DNA of 42,135 bases from Flavobacteriaceae bacterium (lineage in GTDB: Bacteria; Bacteroidota; Bacteroidia; Flavobacteriales; Flavobacteriaceae). Where the stretch lies: positions 1 to 42,135 of the forward strand of contig CANHWG010000020.1 in the NCBI GenBank assembly GCA_947464335.1, in the 5' to 3' direction. Under the pieces are notes generated by a model. It did not search any database, was not told where the DNA came from, and worked only from the letters and a program-made list of their open reading frames with translations. Numbering within the stretch: the stretch's first letter is position 1; each line of letters begins with the position of its first letter. The position numbers were made by a program, and so were the translations under genes. Positions 24,401 through 32,678 of this stretch are shown here, piece after piece.

Positions 24401-25361
24401 AATTTTGATTTTCTGAACAATTCAATGAAACTAAATTAGGCATGTTACTAATTGATAACGTAGAAATCAGATTAGCACTACAATCTAATCTTGTTAAGTT
24501 AGAAAGATTACTGACGTCTAAAGAAGGAATTCTGTTACCGCTACAATTAAGTTCTGTTAAATTAGTTAAAGGATTTGGATCGAAATTGGTCAATAAATTA
24601 TTGGAGCAATTAAGTTTTGTAATAGTTGGACTAATTCCATTCAAACTGGTTAATTGATTTCTAGAGCATACAAGTTCAAGGAGGTTGTTTACCCCTATTA
24701 AGGTTAGACTAGAAAGTGCATTAGAAGCACAGGTAATTTTTGTTAAATTACTGTATCCTGTGAAGTTTAAACTCGATAATTGGTTATTCGAAAGGCAAAA
24801 TACTTCAGTTAAACTTGAAGTAGCATTCATATTTATATTTGTAATTAGAGTGGATACTATAGCAATAGTTTTTAAATTGGTTAGGTTATTAATTTGCAAA
24901 GTATTAGTGATGGATGAATTAATTATGGTTAAGTCTTCAAGATTAACCAAACTATTTATGTTTAACGTTGTAGTTTGAGGAAAACAGTTAAAAACATTAA
25001 GAGTGGTTAAGCTAGTTAGAGCATTCAAATCTAACGTAGGTGTATTAATATAATCTAAATAAAGTGACTTGATATTACTAAAGCTTTCCAAGCCACTGAT
25101 ATTGTTGGTTAAACTTGGATTATTAATTGATCCTCTAACTAATAAATACTTTATAGCTTGCGCTTCACTGACCTGAATTTCACCGTCAGTATTGGTATCA
25201 ATTACTACCCAATTATCACTAAAGTCTTTTGCCATTTGAAAATTAGTATCAGTAGTGCTAGCAGCTAATAACCATGTTTTTATAACGGTATCAGGAATAT
25301 TAACAATTTGTGCATTCACCATCCCAGTAAATAGCAACAAGAGCAATAGTAATTTTTTCAT
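21408..25361 (-). CDS. giant leucine-rich-repeat surface protein with T9SS type A sorting domain
   Basis: 1317 residues from the ATG at 25361, which starts a clean signal peptide (MKKLLLLLLLFTGMVNAQ); a TTG nine codons upstream is less likely. Residues 55-66, DTNTDGEIQVSE, are a perfect EF-hand loop (DxNxDGxIxxxE). About 30 LRR units of 21 residues follow (~85-830), consensus LTSLNLTGLTNLESLDCSxNQ, with a cysteine column. Next are beta modules (GLTIYDDDNNGCDIT; SYDPNEIICLEG; NFENLGTFFAENV). The end is a T9SS sorting domain (VKVYPNPTNSIINI ... GIYFLKI). It should be exported to the surface as an adhesin or binding protein; the ligand is unknown. It lies 38 bases after the LytTR regulator, same strand, and has its own terminator. 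Confidence 0.93.
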   Translation of the reverse strand: MKKLLLLLLLFTGMVNAQIVNIPDTVIKTWLLAASTTDTNFQMAKDFSDNWVVIDTNTDGEIQVSEAQAIKYLLVRGSINNPSLTNNISGLESFSNIKSLYLDYINTPTLDLNALTSLTTLNVFNCFPQTTTLNINSLVNLEDLTIINSSITNTLQINNLTNLKTIAIVSTLITNINMNATSSLTEVFCLSNNQLSSLNFTGYSNLTKITCASNALSSLTLIGVNNLLELVCSRNQLTSLNGISPTITKLNCSNNLLTNFDPNPLTNLTELNCSGNRIPSLDVSNLSNLTRLDCSANLISTLSISNMPNLVSLNCSENQNLTTASFSNLPTLVDLFVTGTINSNNVILSQLSSLTLANLPNLKRLNCSNGLLTSLNLTGLNNLEELDCTWNQITNLNLTNMPNLKKLNCPYNQITNLDVSGLSNLTDLNCGKGYTVGQQIIPTLQSLNVAGLSNLVHLDCSINLLTNLNLSGLISLQTLYCNGWPGVYNNITTLNVNSLANLKNLNCSYMQLTSLDVSNLVNLTDLNCSYNTISNLNLTGLITLKNLDYSYNLLSNLSLINLPSLEFLNCGFNQLVTLNVLNLGNLKSLFCSNNQLTTLNLAGLTNLESLDFSSNQLTLSNVSGLSSILKVLSCSNNNLTSLNVNGLTSLESLSCGRNQLTSLDSSTLLNLKNLDCSENQITSLSVANSPNLEILNCSINAINNLSLNNLNNLKILYCANNQLSNLDLTNNTLLNNLDYSNNTLPNLNINFLTNLLVLDCSDSQSTLLDVSNLLGLQSLDCENNQIQSLDLNNNQSLNNLNCQNNALTSLFIKNGKNENINFNNNPSLQYICADDDQLVSIQSQLNSMGMSTTVSNSYCTFLPGGNRNTITGLTIYDDDNNGCDITDEVNPYIRLNISDNATQGATVTNIAGSYTFYTNAGNYTIEPNIENPAWFVFSPPSAAFSFTNNNNNINSQNFCINAVGNHPDIEIVYHQTVVARPGFDSGYKIVFKNKGNQMQSGTLTLAYDDARTDFLTSTPVADVNAAGLLTWNYQNLMPFESRSIELTFNTNSPQEVPAVNNGDILPFTVTINPIGGDELPNDNTFQYNQLVVGSYDPNEIICLEGDSVPPSEIGNYLHYVINFENLGTFFAENVVVRSEIDATKYDIGTLQVMSTSHPSYTKISGNVVEFIFENINLAEASGNPPVGGHGDVLFKIKTKDNLVIDDTVLQRAGIYFDYNFPIVTNDAETTFAALNNPDFELDNSVKVYPNPTNSIINITSDFTIESIELYDIQGRILSTSIENRNQTALDISSKSKGIYFLKIKTDNGYKVEKIVKK
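22870..25110 (-). repeat. 63-bp coding repeats of the LRR region
   Basis: Roughly 30 degenerate 63-base units encoding 21-residue LRRs, with recurrent Asn-Leu and Leu-Xaa-Cys positions. Repeats differ enough that they are old, but homologous recombination could change copy number. Confidence 0.8.
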
Positions 25362-25399
25362 ATCTATAATTTTATATTGTGCTGTCATGTTTTAAATTT

Positions 25400-26161
25400 T
25401 TAGAGAGCTTTAATTAATTCTTGTAATTTTTCACGTTTACTCTGCGCAATGGGAATGTTTGTATTATCTGCCATAATCACATAACCTCCATCCGATTTGA
25501 TGTATGATTTGAGGAAAGAAACGTTAATCAAATGCGATTGATGAATCCGTTCAAACCCATGTTCGGTTAGCATTTCTTCATATTCTTTAAGCGTTCTTGA
25601 AATTAATAACGGTTTATGATTTTTAATAAAAAATTCCGTGTAATTAACTCTTGCTTCGCATCGGATTATATCGGATACGTCAAATAAATGAATACCATCA
25701 CTAGTGGAAAGTGCAATTCGTTTATAATTATCCACTTTTTTACGAATGTTTTCCAACAACAAATCAATATGTTCAAACGAACTATTTTTACCAATTACTT
25801 CTTTGATTTTGCCAATCGTATTTTGTAATTCTTCGGGATCAACTGGCTTTAATATAAAGTCTAAAGCACTGAATTTAAATGCCTTTACTGCATATTGTTC
25901 GTGAGCCGTTATGAAAACAATATGGGCATTCGTTTTTCCTCTGGTTTTTGCTAACTGTTCTAAAATATCAAAACCAGTTCCGTCCGATAAATGAATATCT
26001 AAAAACAATACTTGTGGCTGCAATTTTTCTAAAAGTGGCACTCCTGTTTTGACACTTTCGGCTTCACCAATAATATTAATTTCATTGGTATAGCGTTCTA
26101 AAAGCGCTTTTAACCCTGTTCTCAAATGCTTGTCGTCGTCTATTAATACTGCTGTTATCAT
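25400..26161 (-). CDS. LytTR-family response regulator
   Basis: 253 residues. The N-terminal receiver domain has the acidic cluster IDDDKH (8-10), phospho-acceptor Asp 55 in VLFLDIHLSDG, FITAHEQYAVKAF (Thr and following aromatic), and LKPVDPEEL (Lys). The C-terminal LytTR DNA-binding domain (~150-253) shows ISRTLKEYEEML, FERIHQSHLINVSFL and IPIAQSKREKLQEL. It is expected to be phosphorylated by the kinase encoded 81 bases upstream and to bind direct repeats at its target promoters. The LRR gene follows 38 bases downstream and is the obvious candidate target. Confidence 0.95.
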   Translation of the reverse strand: MITAVLIDDDKHLRTGLKALLERYTNEINIIGEAESVKTGVPLLEKLQPQVLFLDIHLSDGTGFDILEQLAKTRGKTNAHIVFITAHEQYAVKAFKFSALDFILKPVDPEELQNTIGKIKEVIGKNSSFEHIDLLLENIRKKVDNYKRIALSTSDGIHLFDVSDIIRCEARVNYTEFFIKNHKPLLISRTLKEYEEMLTEHGFERIHQSHLINVSFLKSYIKSDGGYVIMADNTNIPIAQSKREKLQELIKAL

Positions 26162-26168
26162 AATTTTT

Positions 26169-26199
26169 AGTGTTCAGTGTTCAGTTTTTAGTGTTCAGT
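26169..26199. repeat. AGTGTTCAGT microrepeats between kinase and regulator
   Basis: AGTGTTCAGTGTTCAGT (26169-26185) and AGTGTTCAGT (26190-26199) sit directly upstream of the regulator's start codon. On the coding strand they read ACTGAACACT, an A/C-rich, unstructured leader. Confidence 0.75.
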
Positions 26200-26242
26200 T
26201 TTTTAGTATCCAGCTTAACTGTTACTAACTTCTGACCACTGC

Positions 26243-28177
26243 CTACTTGATGTATTGTATTGGCAATCGTAGTGTCACTTTTGTTCCGACAACCGTGTTG
26301 TTTTCTTCTAGTTCTTTAATCTCTATTTGAGCCGATTTTGAAATGGTGGCTTCCATGATTTCCAATCGTTTTTTGGTAATTTCCAATGCCATCGATTTGT
26401 GAGCTTTCATCGAGTTTTCTTTAATGGCTGTCGATTTTGTAATGCCTATTCCATCATCCCAAATGGTACAAACTAACTGATCATTTTGCACATCAAAATC
26501 AATTACAATCAATCCGTTTCCGTCTTTAGGAACCAATCCGTGGAGGATTGCATTTTCTACAAAAGGTTGAATTAACAACGGTGGTAAACCCATATTAAAC
26601 TCAACACTGTCACTAGATTGAATTTTAAAATTAAACTTATCGTGAAAACGCAATTGTTCAAGTTCTAAATAATTTTGCAAACTTTCGATTTCTTTATCAA
26701 TCGGAATTAAAGCATCTTTTGAATATTCTAAAGTCAAGCGCATTAATTTTGAGAATTTAGATAAATATTTTAAAGCTGAATCCGTTCCGTTTTGAACAAT
26801 AAAACTTGAAATCGACCCCAAACAATTAAACACAAAATGCGGATTCATTTGAAGATGTAATGCTTTCTGCTCATATTCGGCAACTTCTTTCTGAAGCGTT
26901 AAACGTTTTTTTACTTGATGTCTATTAATCAAAACTAAAATTAAACCAATAAGTAATAGAAGACCAATAATTGAAAAGAATAGCAACAATTTTTCACGCT
27001 TATTTTTTTCTTTGAACAAGGTTTCCTTTTTTTGATATTCAAAATCCATTTCAGCATGATCAAACTTTTGAGTGCTTTCTAACGTATTCAAACTATCTCG
27101 AGCAATACTGTACTTTTTATAATGTTCTAAAGAAAGCGCTGGTTGGTTTTTAGCAAAATATATATCACTTATTAATTTTTCAGAATGATAGATTTGATCT
27201 AATATTCCGATTTCTTTTGCATAATTTAAGGATTGTGTTGCTACTAGCAATGCTTGTTCTAGCTTTTTTTGCTCAAAATAAAGTGTTCCTAAATTGTACA
27301 TTGCTAATGAAGCTCCGAACTTGTTCTGAATACTTTGATACAAATTCAATGCTTTTGTATAATATGCTTCAGCTTTGTCTTGCGCTTTAGTTTTACTGTA
27401 ATAGTCGCCCCAATAATTTTGTAAAAGGGCTAAACCTCTTTTGTTTTCTATCGTTTTGAATAGTTTTTCAGCTTTGGAATAATACGAATAAGCATCTGAT
27501 AATTTGTGGTTTTCAAAATAGATTACGCCAATATTGGTTAATGTTACAGGCATGGTTTGTTCTCCAATCTCTTCTTGAATTTTAAAGGATTTTTTAAAAT
27601 ACTCTAACGCTTTTATAGTTTTACCTCTCGATTTGTATACCACTCCAATATTGTTGTATGATTTTGAAATGCCACTTTTATGATTAATTTTAAGATAAAG
27701 TTGTAATCCTTTTTGATAATTATCTAATGACTCAAAATAATTTCCTTCTTGTGAAAAAATGACACCTAAACTAGAATAGCATCGCGCTAAGCCATAAATG
27801 TAGATTTCATTTTCTTTCTGATTATCAAGTAAGCTTTCAAAAATGTTTTTTGCTTTTCTAAAATGACTTTTAGCAACAGTATAATTACCTGTAATTATTG
27901 AAGCATTGCCTAAATTTAGTTCTGCGTTTGCTTGCCCAAAGGGATAATTTAATTTAGTAGATAAGCTCAGTGCCTTTTTTCCGTAATATGCAGTAGAATC
28001 TGGATTTATTTCTTTGAACTTGGAAGCTAGTTTATTTAAAATACCAACTTTACTGGTATCTATCTTTGTTACTTTATAAACTCTTTTCAAACTATCAATA
28101 GTGGTTTGTTGCGACCAACCAAAATGACTCGTTAAAAGGAGTAAAATAGAAATAAATATAGGTGTAACGGTTTTCAA
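26243..28177 (-). CDS. TPR-containing sensor histidine kinase of the LytS type
   Basis: 644 residues. A signal peptide (to ~22, FGWSQQ) is followed by about seven TPR units (~45-360) that would lie in the periplasm, then one membrane segment (~393-415, LLLFFSIIGLLLLIGLILVL). The His_kinase domain has LHLQMNPHFVFNCLG (phospho-His near 444) and the ATPase domain has PPLLIQPFVENAILHGL and IWDDGIGI. The start is TTG; an in-frame stop upstream leaves no ATG, and a TACCTTTG box lies 25 bases before it. It pairs with the LytTR regulator downstream. The signal sensed is unknown. Confidence 0.94.
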   Translation of the reverse strand: MKTVTPIFISILLLLTSHFGWSQQTTIDSLKRVYKVTKIDTSKVGILNKLASKFKEINPDSTAYYGKKALSLSTKLNYPFGQANAELNLGNASIITGNYTVAKSHFRKAKNIFESLLDNQKENEIYIYGLARCYSSLGVIFSQEGNYFESLDNYQKGLQLYLKINHKSGISKSYNNIGVVYKSRGKTIKALEYFKKSFKIQEEIGEQTMPVTLTNIGVIYFENHKLSDAYSYYSKAEKLFKTIENKRGLALLQNYWGDYYSKTKAQDKAEAYYTKALNLYQSIQNKFGASLAMYNLGTLYFEQKKLEQALLVATQSLNYAKEIGILDQIYHSEKLISDIYFAKNQPALSLEHYKKYSIARDSLNTLESTQKFDHAEMDFEYQKKETLFKEKNKREKLLLFFSIIGLLLLIGLILVLINRHQVKKRLTLQKEVAEYEQKALHLQMNPHFVFNCLGSISSFIVQNGTDSALKYLSKFSKLMRLTLEYSKDALIPIDKEIESLQNYLELEQLRFHDKFNFKIQSSDSVEFNMGLPPLLIQPFVENAILHGLVPKDGNGLIVIDFDVQNDQLVCTIWDDGIGITKSTAIKENSMKAHKSMALEITKKRLEIMEATISKSAQIEIKELEENNTVVGTKVTLRLPIQYIK

Positions 28178-28202
28178 AACTATTTGATTTAAATTTCTTT
28201 AA

Positions 28203-28210
28203 CAAAGGTA
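28203..28210 (-). promoter_or_regulatory. -7 box of the kinase-regulator-LRR transcript
   Basis: TACCTTTG on the minus strand, a perfect TAnnTTTG match, giving a leader of about 19 bases before the TTG start. No good TTTG is found at the ideal upstream spacing. Confidence 0.5.
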
Positions 28211-28305
28211 GTAGCATTATCAAGTTTAAAGTTAGTGAATTTTTATTCTAGGGTTTCGACTTATTAATAAAGGTTTTTTACTTATTATTTTATTTTTAAA
28301 TGCAA

Positions 28306-28339
28306 TTGAAATAATAAAACTACTATTTCTTTATATTTG
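28306..28339 (+). promoter_or_regulatory. promoter of the amylase gene
   Basis: TTGA (28306-28309), 22 bases, TATATTTG (28332-28339), an exact -7 match. Leader about 34 bases. The rest of the 200-base gap to the kinase gene is AT-rich without other recognisable sites. Confidence 0.5.
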
Positions 28340-28379
28340 TGACTAAGACTTATCGAATCAATTATAAGTATGCTATTGT

Positions 28380-30254
28380 ATGAAAACAAGTTTATCATTT
28401 GCCTTACTAATGAGTTGTGTTATTGTAACGACAACTCTAGCACAAAAAAAAGCCACTATGAATTCTAAGCTTAAAGAAAGTAATGCCCACAAAAAAGAAG
28501 TTGTTTATCAGGTTTTTACCCGATTGTTTGGAAATAAAAATACGACTAATAAACCTTGGGGAACTATCGAAGAAAATGGAGTAGGGAAGTTCAATGATTT
28601 TACCGATAAAGCATTACAAGAGATTAAGAAACTTGGTGTTACCCATATTTGGTATACTGGCGTTCCACATCATGACGTTATTCGCGATTATACAAAATAC
28701 GGAATTTCTAATGACGATCCAGAAATAGTAAAAGGGCGCGCCGGATCACCTTATGCCGTTAAAGATTATTATAATGTCAACCCAGATTTAGCGGTCAATC
28801 CTGCCAAAAGATTGGAAGAATTTGAAGCTTTAATTGCACGTACACACCACAATGGATTAAAAGTTATCATTGATATTGTTCCCAATCACATAGCGCGAAA
28901 TTATAAAAGTATGAGCAATCCCAAAGGTGTTCGCGATTTTGGTGCCGATGATGATACTTCAGTTGAATATGCTAGGAATAATAATTTTTATTACATACCA
29001 GGAAAAGCTTTTGAAGTGCCAACATCAGATACTTACAAACCTTTAAATGGGGAACAAAATCCTTTAATTGACGGAAAGTTTACCGAGTATCCAGCAAAAT
29101 GGACAGGTAATGGTTCACGCCAGCCAAAACCAGATATAAACGATTGGTATGAAACCGTTAAAGTAAATTATGGTATAAAACCAGATGGTTCCAAAGATTT
29201 TCCTGAATTGCCTGCGGGTTATGAAACTAAAGATTGTAAGGAACATTATGCTTTTTGGTTGGGTAAAGACGTTCCTAGTTCTTGGAAAAAATTCCGTGAT
29301 ATTGCATTGTATTGGACAGCCAAAGGAGTTGATGGTTTCCGTTATGATATGGCAGAGATGGTACCGTATGAGTTTTGGAGTTATATGAATTCTGCCATAA
29401 AAATGAAAAATCCGAATGCGTTTTTACTAGCCGAAGTCTATAATCCTAAAGAATATAGAAATTATATCAAGTTGGGTAAAATGGATTATCTCTATGATAA
29501 AGTAGAGACATACGATCATTTGAAAGCAGTAATTCAAGGCAAAACCTTACCAGATGGTTTATCCGATATACAAAACGGATTGGCCGATATTGAACACCAC
29601 ATGCTCCACTTTTTAGATAATCATGACGAACAGCGTTTGGCTAGTCCAGAATTTGCGGGTACTCCCGAAAAAGGAAAACCAATGATGGTGGTTTCTGCAA
29701 CAATTAGTTCATCACCAACCATGATTTATTTCGGACAAGAAGTAGGAGAAGACGGTAAAGAAAATGCTGGTTTTGGCACGCATTCTCGTACTTCTATTTT
29801 TGATTATATAGGCGTTCCACATCATCAACGTTGGATGAATGAAGGAAAATTTGATGGCGGACAATTATCTCAAAGTGAAAAAGACCTTCGCGATTTCTAT
29901 AAACGTTTATTGAATTTCACTTTAAATAGTGATGCTTTGATGGGTAAATATCAAGAAATTCAAAAGTATAACAGAGATACAACTTCTGGTTATGATTCAG
30001 GTTTGTATTCTTATGTACGTTGGTCCTCTACTGAAAAATTGATTGTCGTATCAAACTTCTCTTGGGTAACGACTAGTAATTTTGAGCTGAAAATACCAGC
30101 AGATGTAATCAAAACATGGAATATCATTGACGGATTATACGATCTTACGGATCAACTTTATGGTAGCAAAGCACAGTTGAAAGTAATTGATGGCAAAGGA
30201 ACCATTCAGTTGAGTATAAAACCGAGTGAGAGTTTTATTTTTAAGCTACAATAA
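28380..30254 (+). CDS. secreted alpha-amylase family glycoside hydrolase (GH13)
   Basis: 624 residues with a signal peptide ending near TTTLAQ; no lipobox, so periplasmic or exported. The GH13 barrel has all four motifs: region I GLKVIIDIVPNH near 165, region II DGFRYDMAE with the nucleophile Asp near 322, region III FLLAEVYN with the acid/base Glu near 352, and region IV FLDNHDEQR with the stabilising Asp near 416. A C-terminal beta domain follows (~540-624). It hydrolyses alpha-glucans; exact specificity cannot be told. No SusC/SusD genes are nearby, which is unusual for a Bacteroidota starch locus. Its stop overlaps the next start (TAATG). Confidence 0.92.
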   Translation: MKTSLSFALLMSCVIVTTTLAQKKATMNSKLKESNAHKKEVVYQVFTRLFGNKNTTNKPWGTIEENGVGKFNDFTDKALQEIKKLGVTHIWYTGVPHHDVIRDYTKYGISNDDPEIVKGRAGSPYAVKDYYNVNPDLAVNPAKRLEEFEALIARTHHNGLKVIIDIVPNHIARNYKSMSNPKGVRDFGADDDTSVEYARNNNFYYIPGKAFEVPTSDTYKPLNGEQNPLIDGKFTEYPAKWTGNGSRQPKPDINDWYETVKVNYGIKPDGSKDFPELPAGYETKDCKEHYAFWLGKDVPSSWKKFRDIALYWTAKGVDGFRYDMAEMVPYEFWSYMNSAIKMKNPNAFLLAEVYNPKEYRNYIKLGKMDYLYDKVETYDHLKAVIQGKTLPDGLSDIQNGLADIEHHMLHFLDNHDEQRLASPEFAGTPEKGKPMMVVSATISSSPTMIYFGQEVGEDGKENAGFGTHSRTSIFDYIGVPHHQRWMNEGKFDGGQLSQSEKDLRDFYKRLLNFTLNSDALMGKYQEIQKYNRDTTSGYDSGLYSYVRWSSTEKLIVVSNFSWVTTSNFELKIPADVIKTWNIIDGLYDLTDQLYGSKAQLKVIDGKGTIQLSIKPSESFIFKLQ

Positions 30255-30784
30255 TGAAATTACTATTTTCACTTATTATACTTTCTTTTGCGATGAATTC
30301 AATGTTATTGTTCGATTTTACTGAGAAATGTGATATTTCTAACTGGAAAATAGTTGATGACGGAGTTATGGGTGGACTTTCATCTAGTACTTTTTTTGTA
30401 GATAAAACGGGAAATGGAATTTTTAAAGGAAGTGTATCCTTAGAAAATAATGGGGGTTTTTGTTCTGTTCGTTATTTTTTCAAACCAATATCTCTTAAGA
30501 ACCAAAAGACTTTTAGTATCCGATTAAAAGGCGATGGAAAAAAATATCAGCTTAGGGTGAAGTCTAAAGTTAGTGATTATTATTCCTATATATATGAATT
30601 TCAAACTACGACCGATTGGCAAACAGTTGAAATTCCAATATCTGAAATGTATGCTTCTTTCAGAGGAAGAACGTTGAATCTACCAAATTATGACGGCAAC
30701 AATTTAGAAGAAGTTGCTTTTCTAATCGGAAATAAAAAAGAAGAAGACTTTCAATTATTGATTGATAAAATAGAAGTAAAATAG
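30254..30784 (+). CDS. CIA30-family protein
   Basis: 176 residues with a hydrophobic start (MKLLFSLIILSFAMNSML) that may be a signal peptide. The rest matches the CIA30 family: WKIVDDGVMGGLSSSTF near 30, NNGGFCSVRYFF near 68, FSIRLKGDGKKYQLRV near 88, DWQTVEIPISEM near 117, and the end EVAFLIGNKKEEDFQLLIDKIEV. The family has a galactose-binding-like beta-sandwich; the mitochondrial member helps assemble complex I, and bacterial members lack a proven role. The ATG overlaps the amylase stop, suggesting coupled expression and perhaps a carbohydrate-binding role here, which is inference. Confidence 0.87.
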   Translation: MKLLFSLIILSFAMNSMLLFDFTEKCDISNWKIVDDGVMGGLSSSTFFVDKTGNGIFKGSVSLENNGGFCSVRYFFKPISLKNQKTFSIRLKGDGKKYQLRVKSKVSDYYSYIYEFQTTTDWQTVEIPISEMYASFRGRTLNLPNYDGNNLEEVAFLIGNKKEEDFQLLIDKIEVK

Positions 30785-30830
30785 TAACCTATATTTGTAA
30801 ATTTTAGTTTTTCAACTCATTAGAATGCTA

Positions 30831-30900
30831 TGTCATTTTAAACAAAGTGAAAAATAACATTTACAAGTTTAAGAGATTTCTCCTTCCAGTCGAAATGACA
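30831..30900. repeat. decayed palindromic intergenic repeat
   Basis: TGTCATTT (30831-30838) and AAATGACA (30893-30900) are perfect arms around 54 bases containing AAGTGAAAAAT and GAGATTTCTCC. It looks like a degenerate copy of the TGTCATTTCGA...TCGAAATGACA type of palindrome I recall from Flavobacteriia. It lies between the convergent CIA30 and purA genes. Confidence 0.55.
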
Positions 30901-30910
30901 ATTTAAAGTA

Positions 30911-32182
30911 CTATCTCGTAATTGTCTGCTTTCTATCAGGACCAACAGAAACAATCTTTATAGGAACTTCAACCTCTTTTTCTATGAATTCGATATAATC
31001 TTTGAGTTCTTTAGGTAAACTTTCAAAAGTAGTCAAACCCGTCAAATCTTGCTTCCAACCTTTGAATTCTGTATAAATAGGTGTAACGTTTTCCTCCTCA
31101 ATATTATACGGTAAATGATGAATCACTTCGTCTTTATAGTTGTAAGCTGTAGCTACTTTCAAAGTTTCAAAGCCCGAAAGCACATCACCTTTCATCATCA
31201 TCAATTGGGTTACGCCATTAATTTGAATGGCATATTTCAACGCCACTAAATCCAACCATCCACAACGTCTTTTTCTTCCAGTTACCGAACCAAATTCGTT
31301 ACCTACACTTGCCATTACATCGCCTGCTTCGCCAAAATCTTCGGTAGGAAATGGTCCAGAACCCACACGCGTGGTATACGCTTTAAAAATCCCGTATACT
31401 TCTTTAATTTTATTCGGAGCAATACCCAAACCAGTGCACGCTCCGGCAGCTGTAGTATTAGATGAGGTTACAAACGGATAGGTTCCAAAATCAACATCTA
31501 ACAACGAACCTTGCGCACCTTCGCAAAGAATCGATTTTCCAGCTTTTTGTGCTTGCGCTAAATATTCCTCACTGTCAATAAAATCTAATTTTCGTAAGTC
31601 TTCAATAGCTTCAAAGAATTCTTTTTCCAATTCGGGTAAATTGTATTGTATCGCGACATCATAAAAAGCAATCATCGCTTCATGTTTGTCCGCCAAAGCT
31701 CTGTAACGTTCTTTGAAATCAGCTAGTTCTATATCGCCAACGCGGATACCGTTTCTTCCCGTTTTGTCCATGTAAGTTGGTCCAATTCCTTTTAAAGTTG
31801 AACCTATTTTAGCTTTTCCTTTTGCTGCTTCAGAAGCAGCATCCAGTAAACGATGAGTAGGAAGAATTAAATGTGCTTTCCTTGAAATTAATAATTTTGA
31901 TTTTAAATCGAGATTAAATTTGGCCAAACCGTCAATCTCACTTTTGAAAACTACTGGGTCAATCACGACACCGTTTCCGATAAGATTGATATTATTACCA
32001 TGAAAAATTCCAGAAGGAATAGTTCTTAATACGTGTTTTATTCCGTCAAATTCTAAGGTATGACCAGCGTTGGGTCCGCCTTGAAAACGAGCAATAATGT
32101 CATATTTAGAGGTTAGTACGTCAACGATTTTTCCTTTTCCTTCGTCGCCCCATTGTAATCCTAGTAGTAAATCTACGGTCAT
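30911..32182 (-). CDS. purA: adenylosuccinate synthetase
   Basis: 423 residues, standard. It joins IMP and aspartate using GTP, the first step from IMP to AMP. Markers: GLQWGDEGKGKIVD near 8 (P-loop, catalytic Asp), RFQGGPNAGHTLEF near 32 (catalytic His), TLKGIGPTYMDK near 130, CEGAQGSLLDVDFGTYPFVTSS near 215, YTTRVGSGPFPTE near 270 and GRKRRCGWLDLVAL near 300. The stop of fur is 39 bases upstream, and the leader between them is A/C-rich with no promoter visible, so fur-purA are probably co-transcribed. Confidence 0.97.
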   Translation of the reverse strand: MTVDLLLGLQWGDEGKGKIVDVLTSKYDIIARFQGGPNAGHTLEFDGIKHVLRTIPSGIFHGNNINLIGNGVVIDPVVFKSEIDGLAKFNLDLKSKLLISRKAHLILPTHRLLDAASEAAKGKAKIGSTLKGIGPTYMDKTGRNGIRVGDIELADFKERYRALADKHEAMIAFYDVAIQYNLPELEKEFFEAIEDLRKLDFIDSEEYLAQAQKAGKSILCEGAQGSLLDVDFGTYPFVTSSNTTAAGACTGLGIAPNKIKEVYGIFKAYTTRVGSGPFPTEDFGEAGDVMASVGNEFGSVTGRKRRCGWLDLVALKYAIQINGVTQLMMMKGDVLSGFETLKVATAYNYKDEVIHHLPYNIEEENVTPIYTEFKGWKQDLTGLTTFESLPKELKDYIEFIEKEVEVPIKIVSVGPDRKQTITR

Positions 32183-32221
32183 TGTGTGTTGTATTTGTAG
32201 TTTGTAGTGAGTTGTTGTGTG

Positions 32222-32674
32222 CTATTCTTTTTTATTCGCGTAAAAATACAACGAATGGTTGTGAATTTCGATGCCGAAAATTTCTTCTATCGTTTGTTTG
32301 ATGGTTTGAATTCGAGGATCGCAAAATTCGATTACTTCTCCTGTATCGGTCATAATGATATGATCGTGTTGTTTATCAAAATAAGACTTTTCATAGTGTG
32401 CTTGATTTTGACCAAATTGGTGTTTACGCACTAGACCGCAATCTAATAAAAGTTCAATCGTATTGTATAATGTAGCCCGTGAAACGCGATAGTTTTTATT
32501 TTTCATTTTGATATATAAGTTTTCTATATCAAAATGCTCTTCGCTATCATAAATTTCTTGAAGAATAGCATATCGTTCAGGTGTTTTACGATGTCCTTTA
32601 TTTTCAAGATATAGTGTAAAAACATTCTTTACGGTCTCTTGATTTTTACTATTATCGGTACTAATTAGTGTCAT
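32222..32674 (-). CDS. fur: Fur-family transcriptional regulator
   Basis: 150 residues. The winged helix shows [13 protein letters not shown] near 31 and [16 protein letters not shown] near 61 (recognition helix). The dimerisation/metal domain has [16 protein letters not shown] near 93 and a C-terminal HNHSLYF. The expected Cys-x-x-Cys structural zinc motif is absent: the position reads MTDT. Metal specificity (iron, zinc or peroxide sensing) therefore cannot be assigned firmly; the Fur name is by overall similarity. The start codon is only 4 bases after a TACCTTTG box, suggesting a leaderless or near-leaderless transcript. Confidence 0.9.
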   Translation of the reverse strand: MTLISTDNSKNQETVKNVFTLYLENKGHRKTPERYAILQEIYDSEEHFDIENLYIKMKNKNYRVSRATLYNTIELLLDCGLVRKHQFGQNQAHYEKSYFDKQHDHIIMTDTGEVIEFCDPRIQTIKQTIEEIFGIEIHNHSLYFYANKKE

Positions 32675-32678
32675 GGGA

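Noticed and set aside
22365-24978. Plus-strand frames within the LRR gene
   Set aside because: They are antisense to a repetitive coding region, which creates long open frames by periodicity.
32207-32434. Plus-strand frame opposite fur
   Set aside because: Antisense to a well-supported regulator with no recognisable features.
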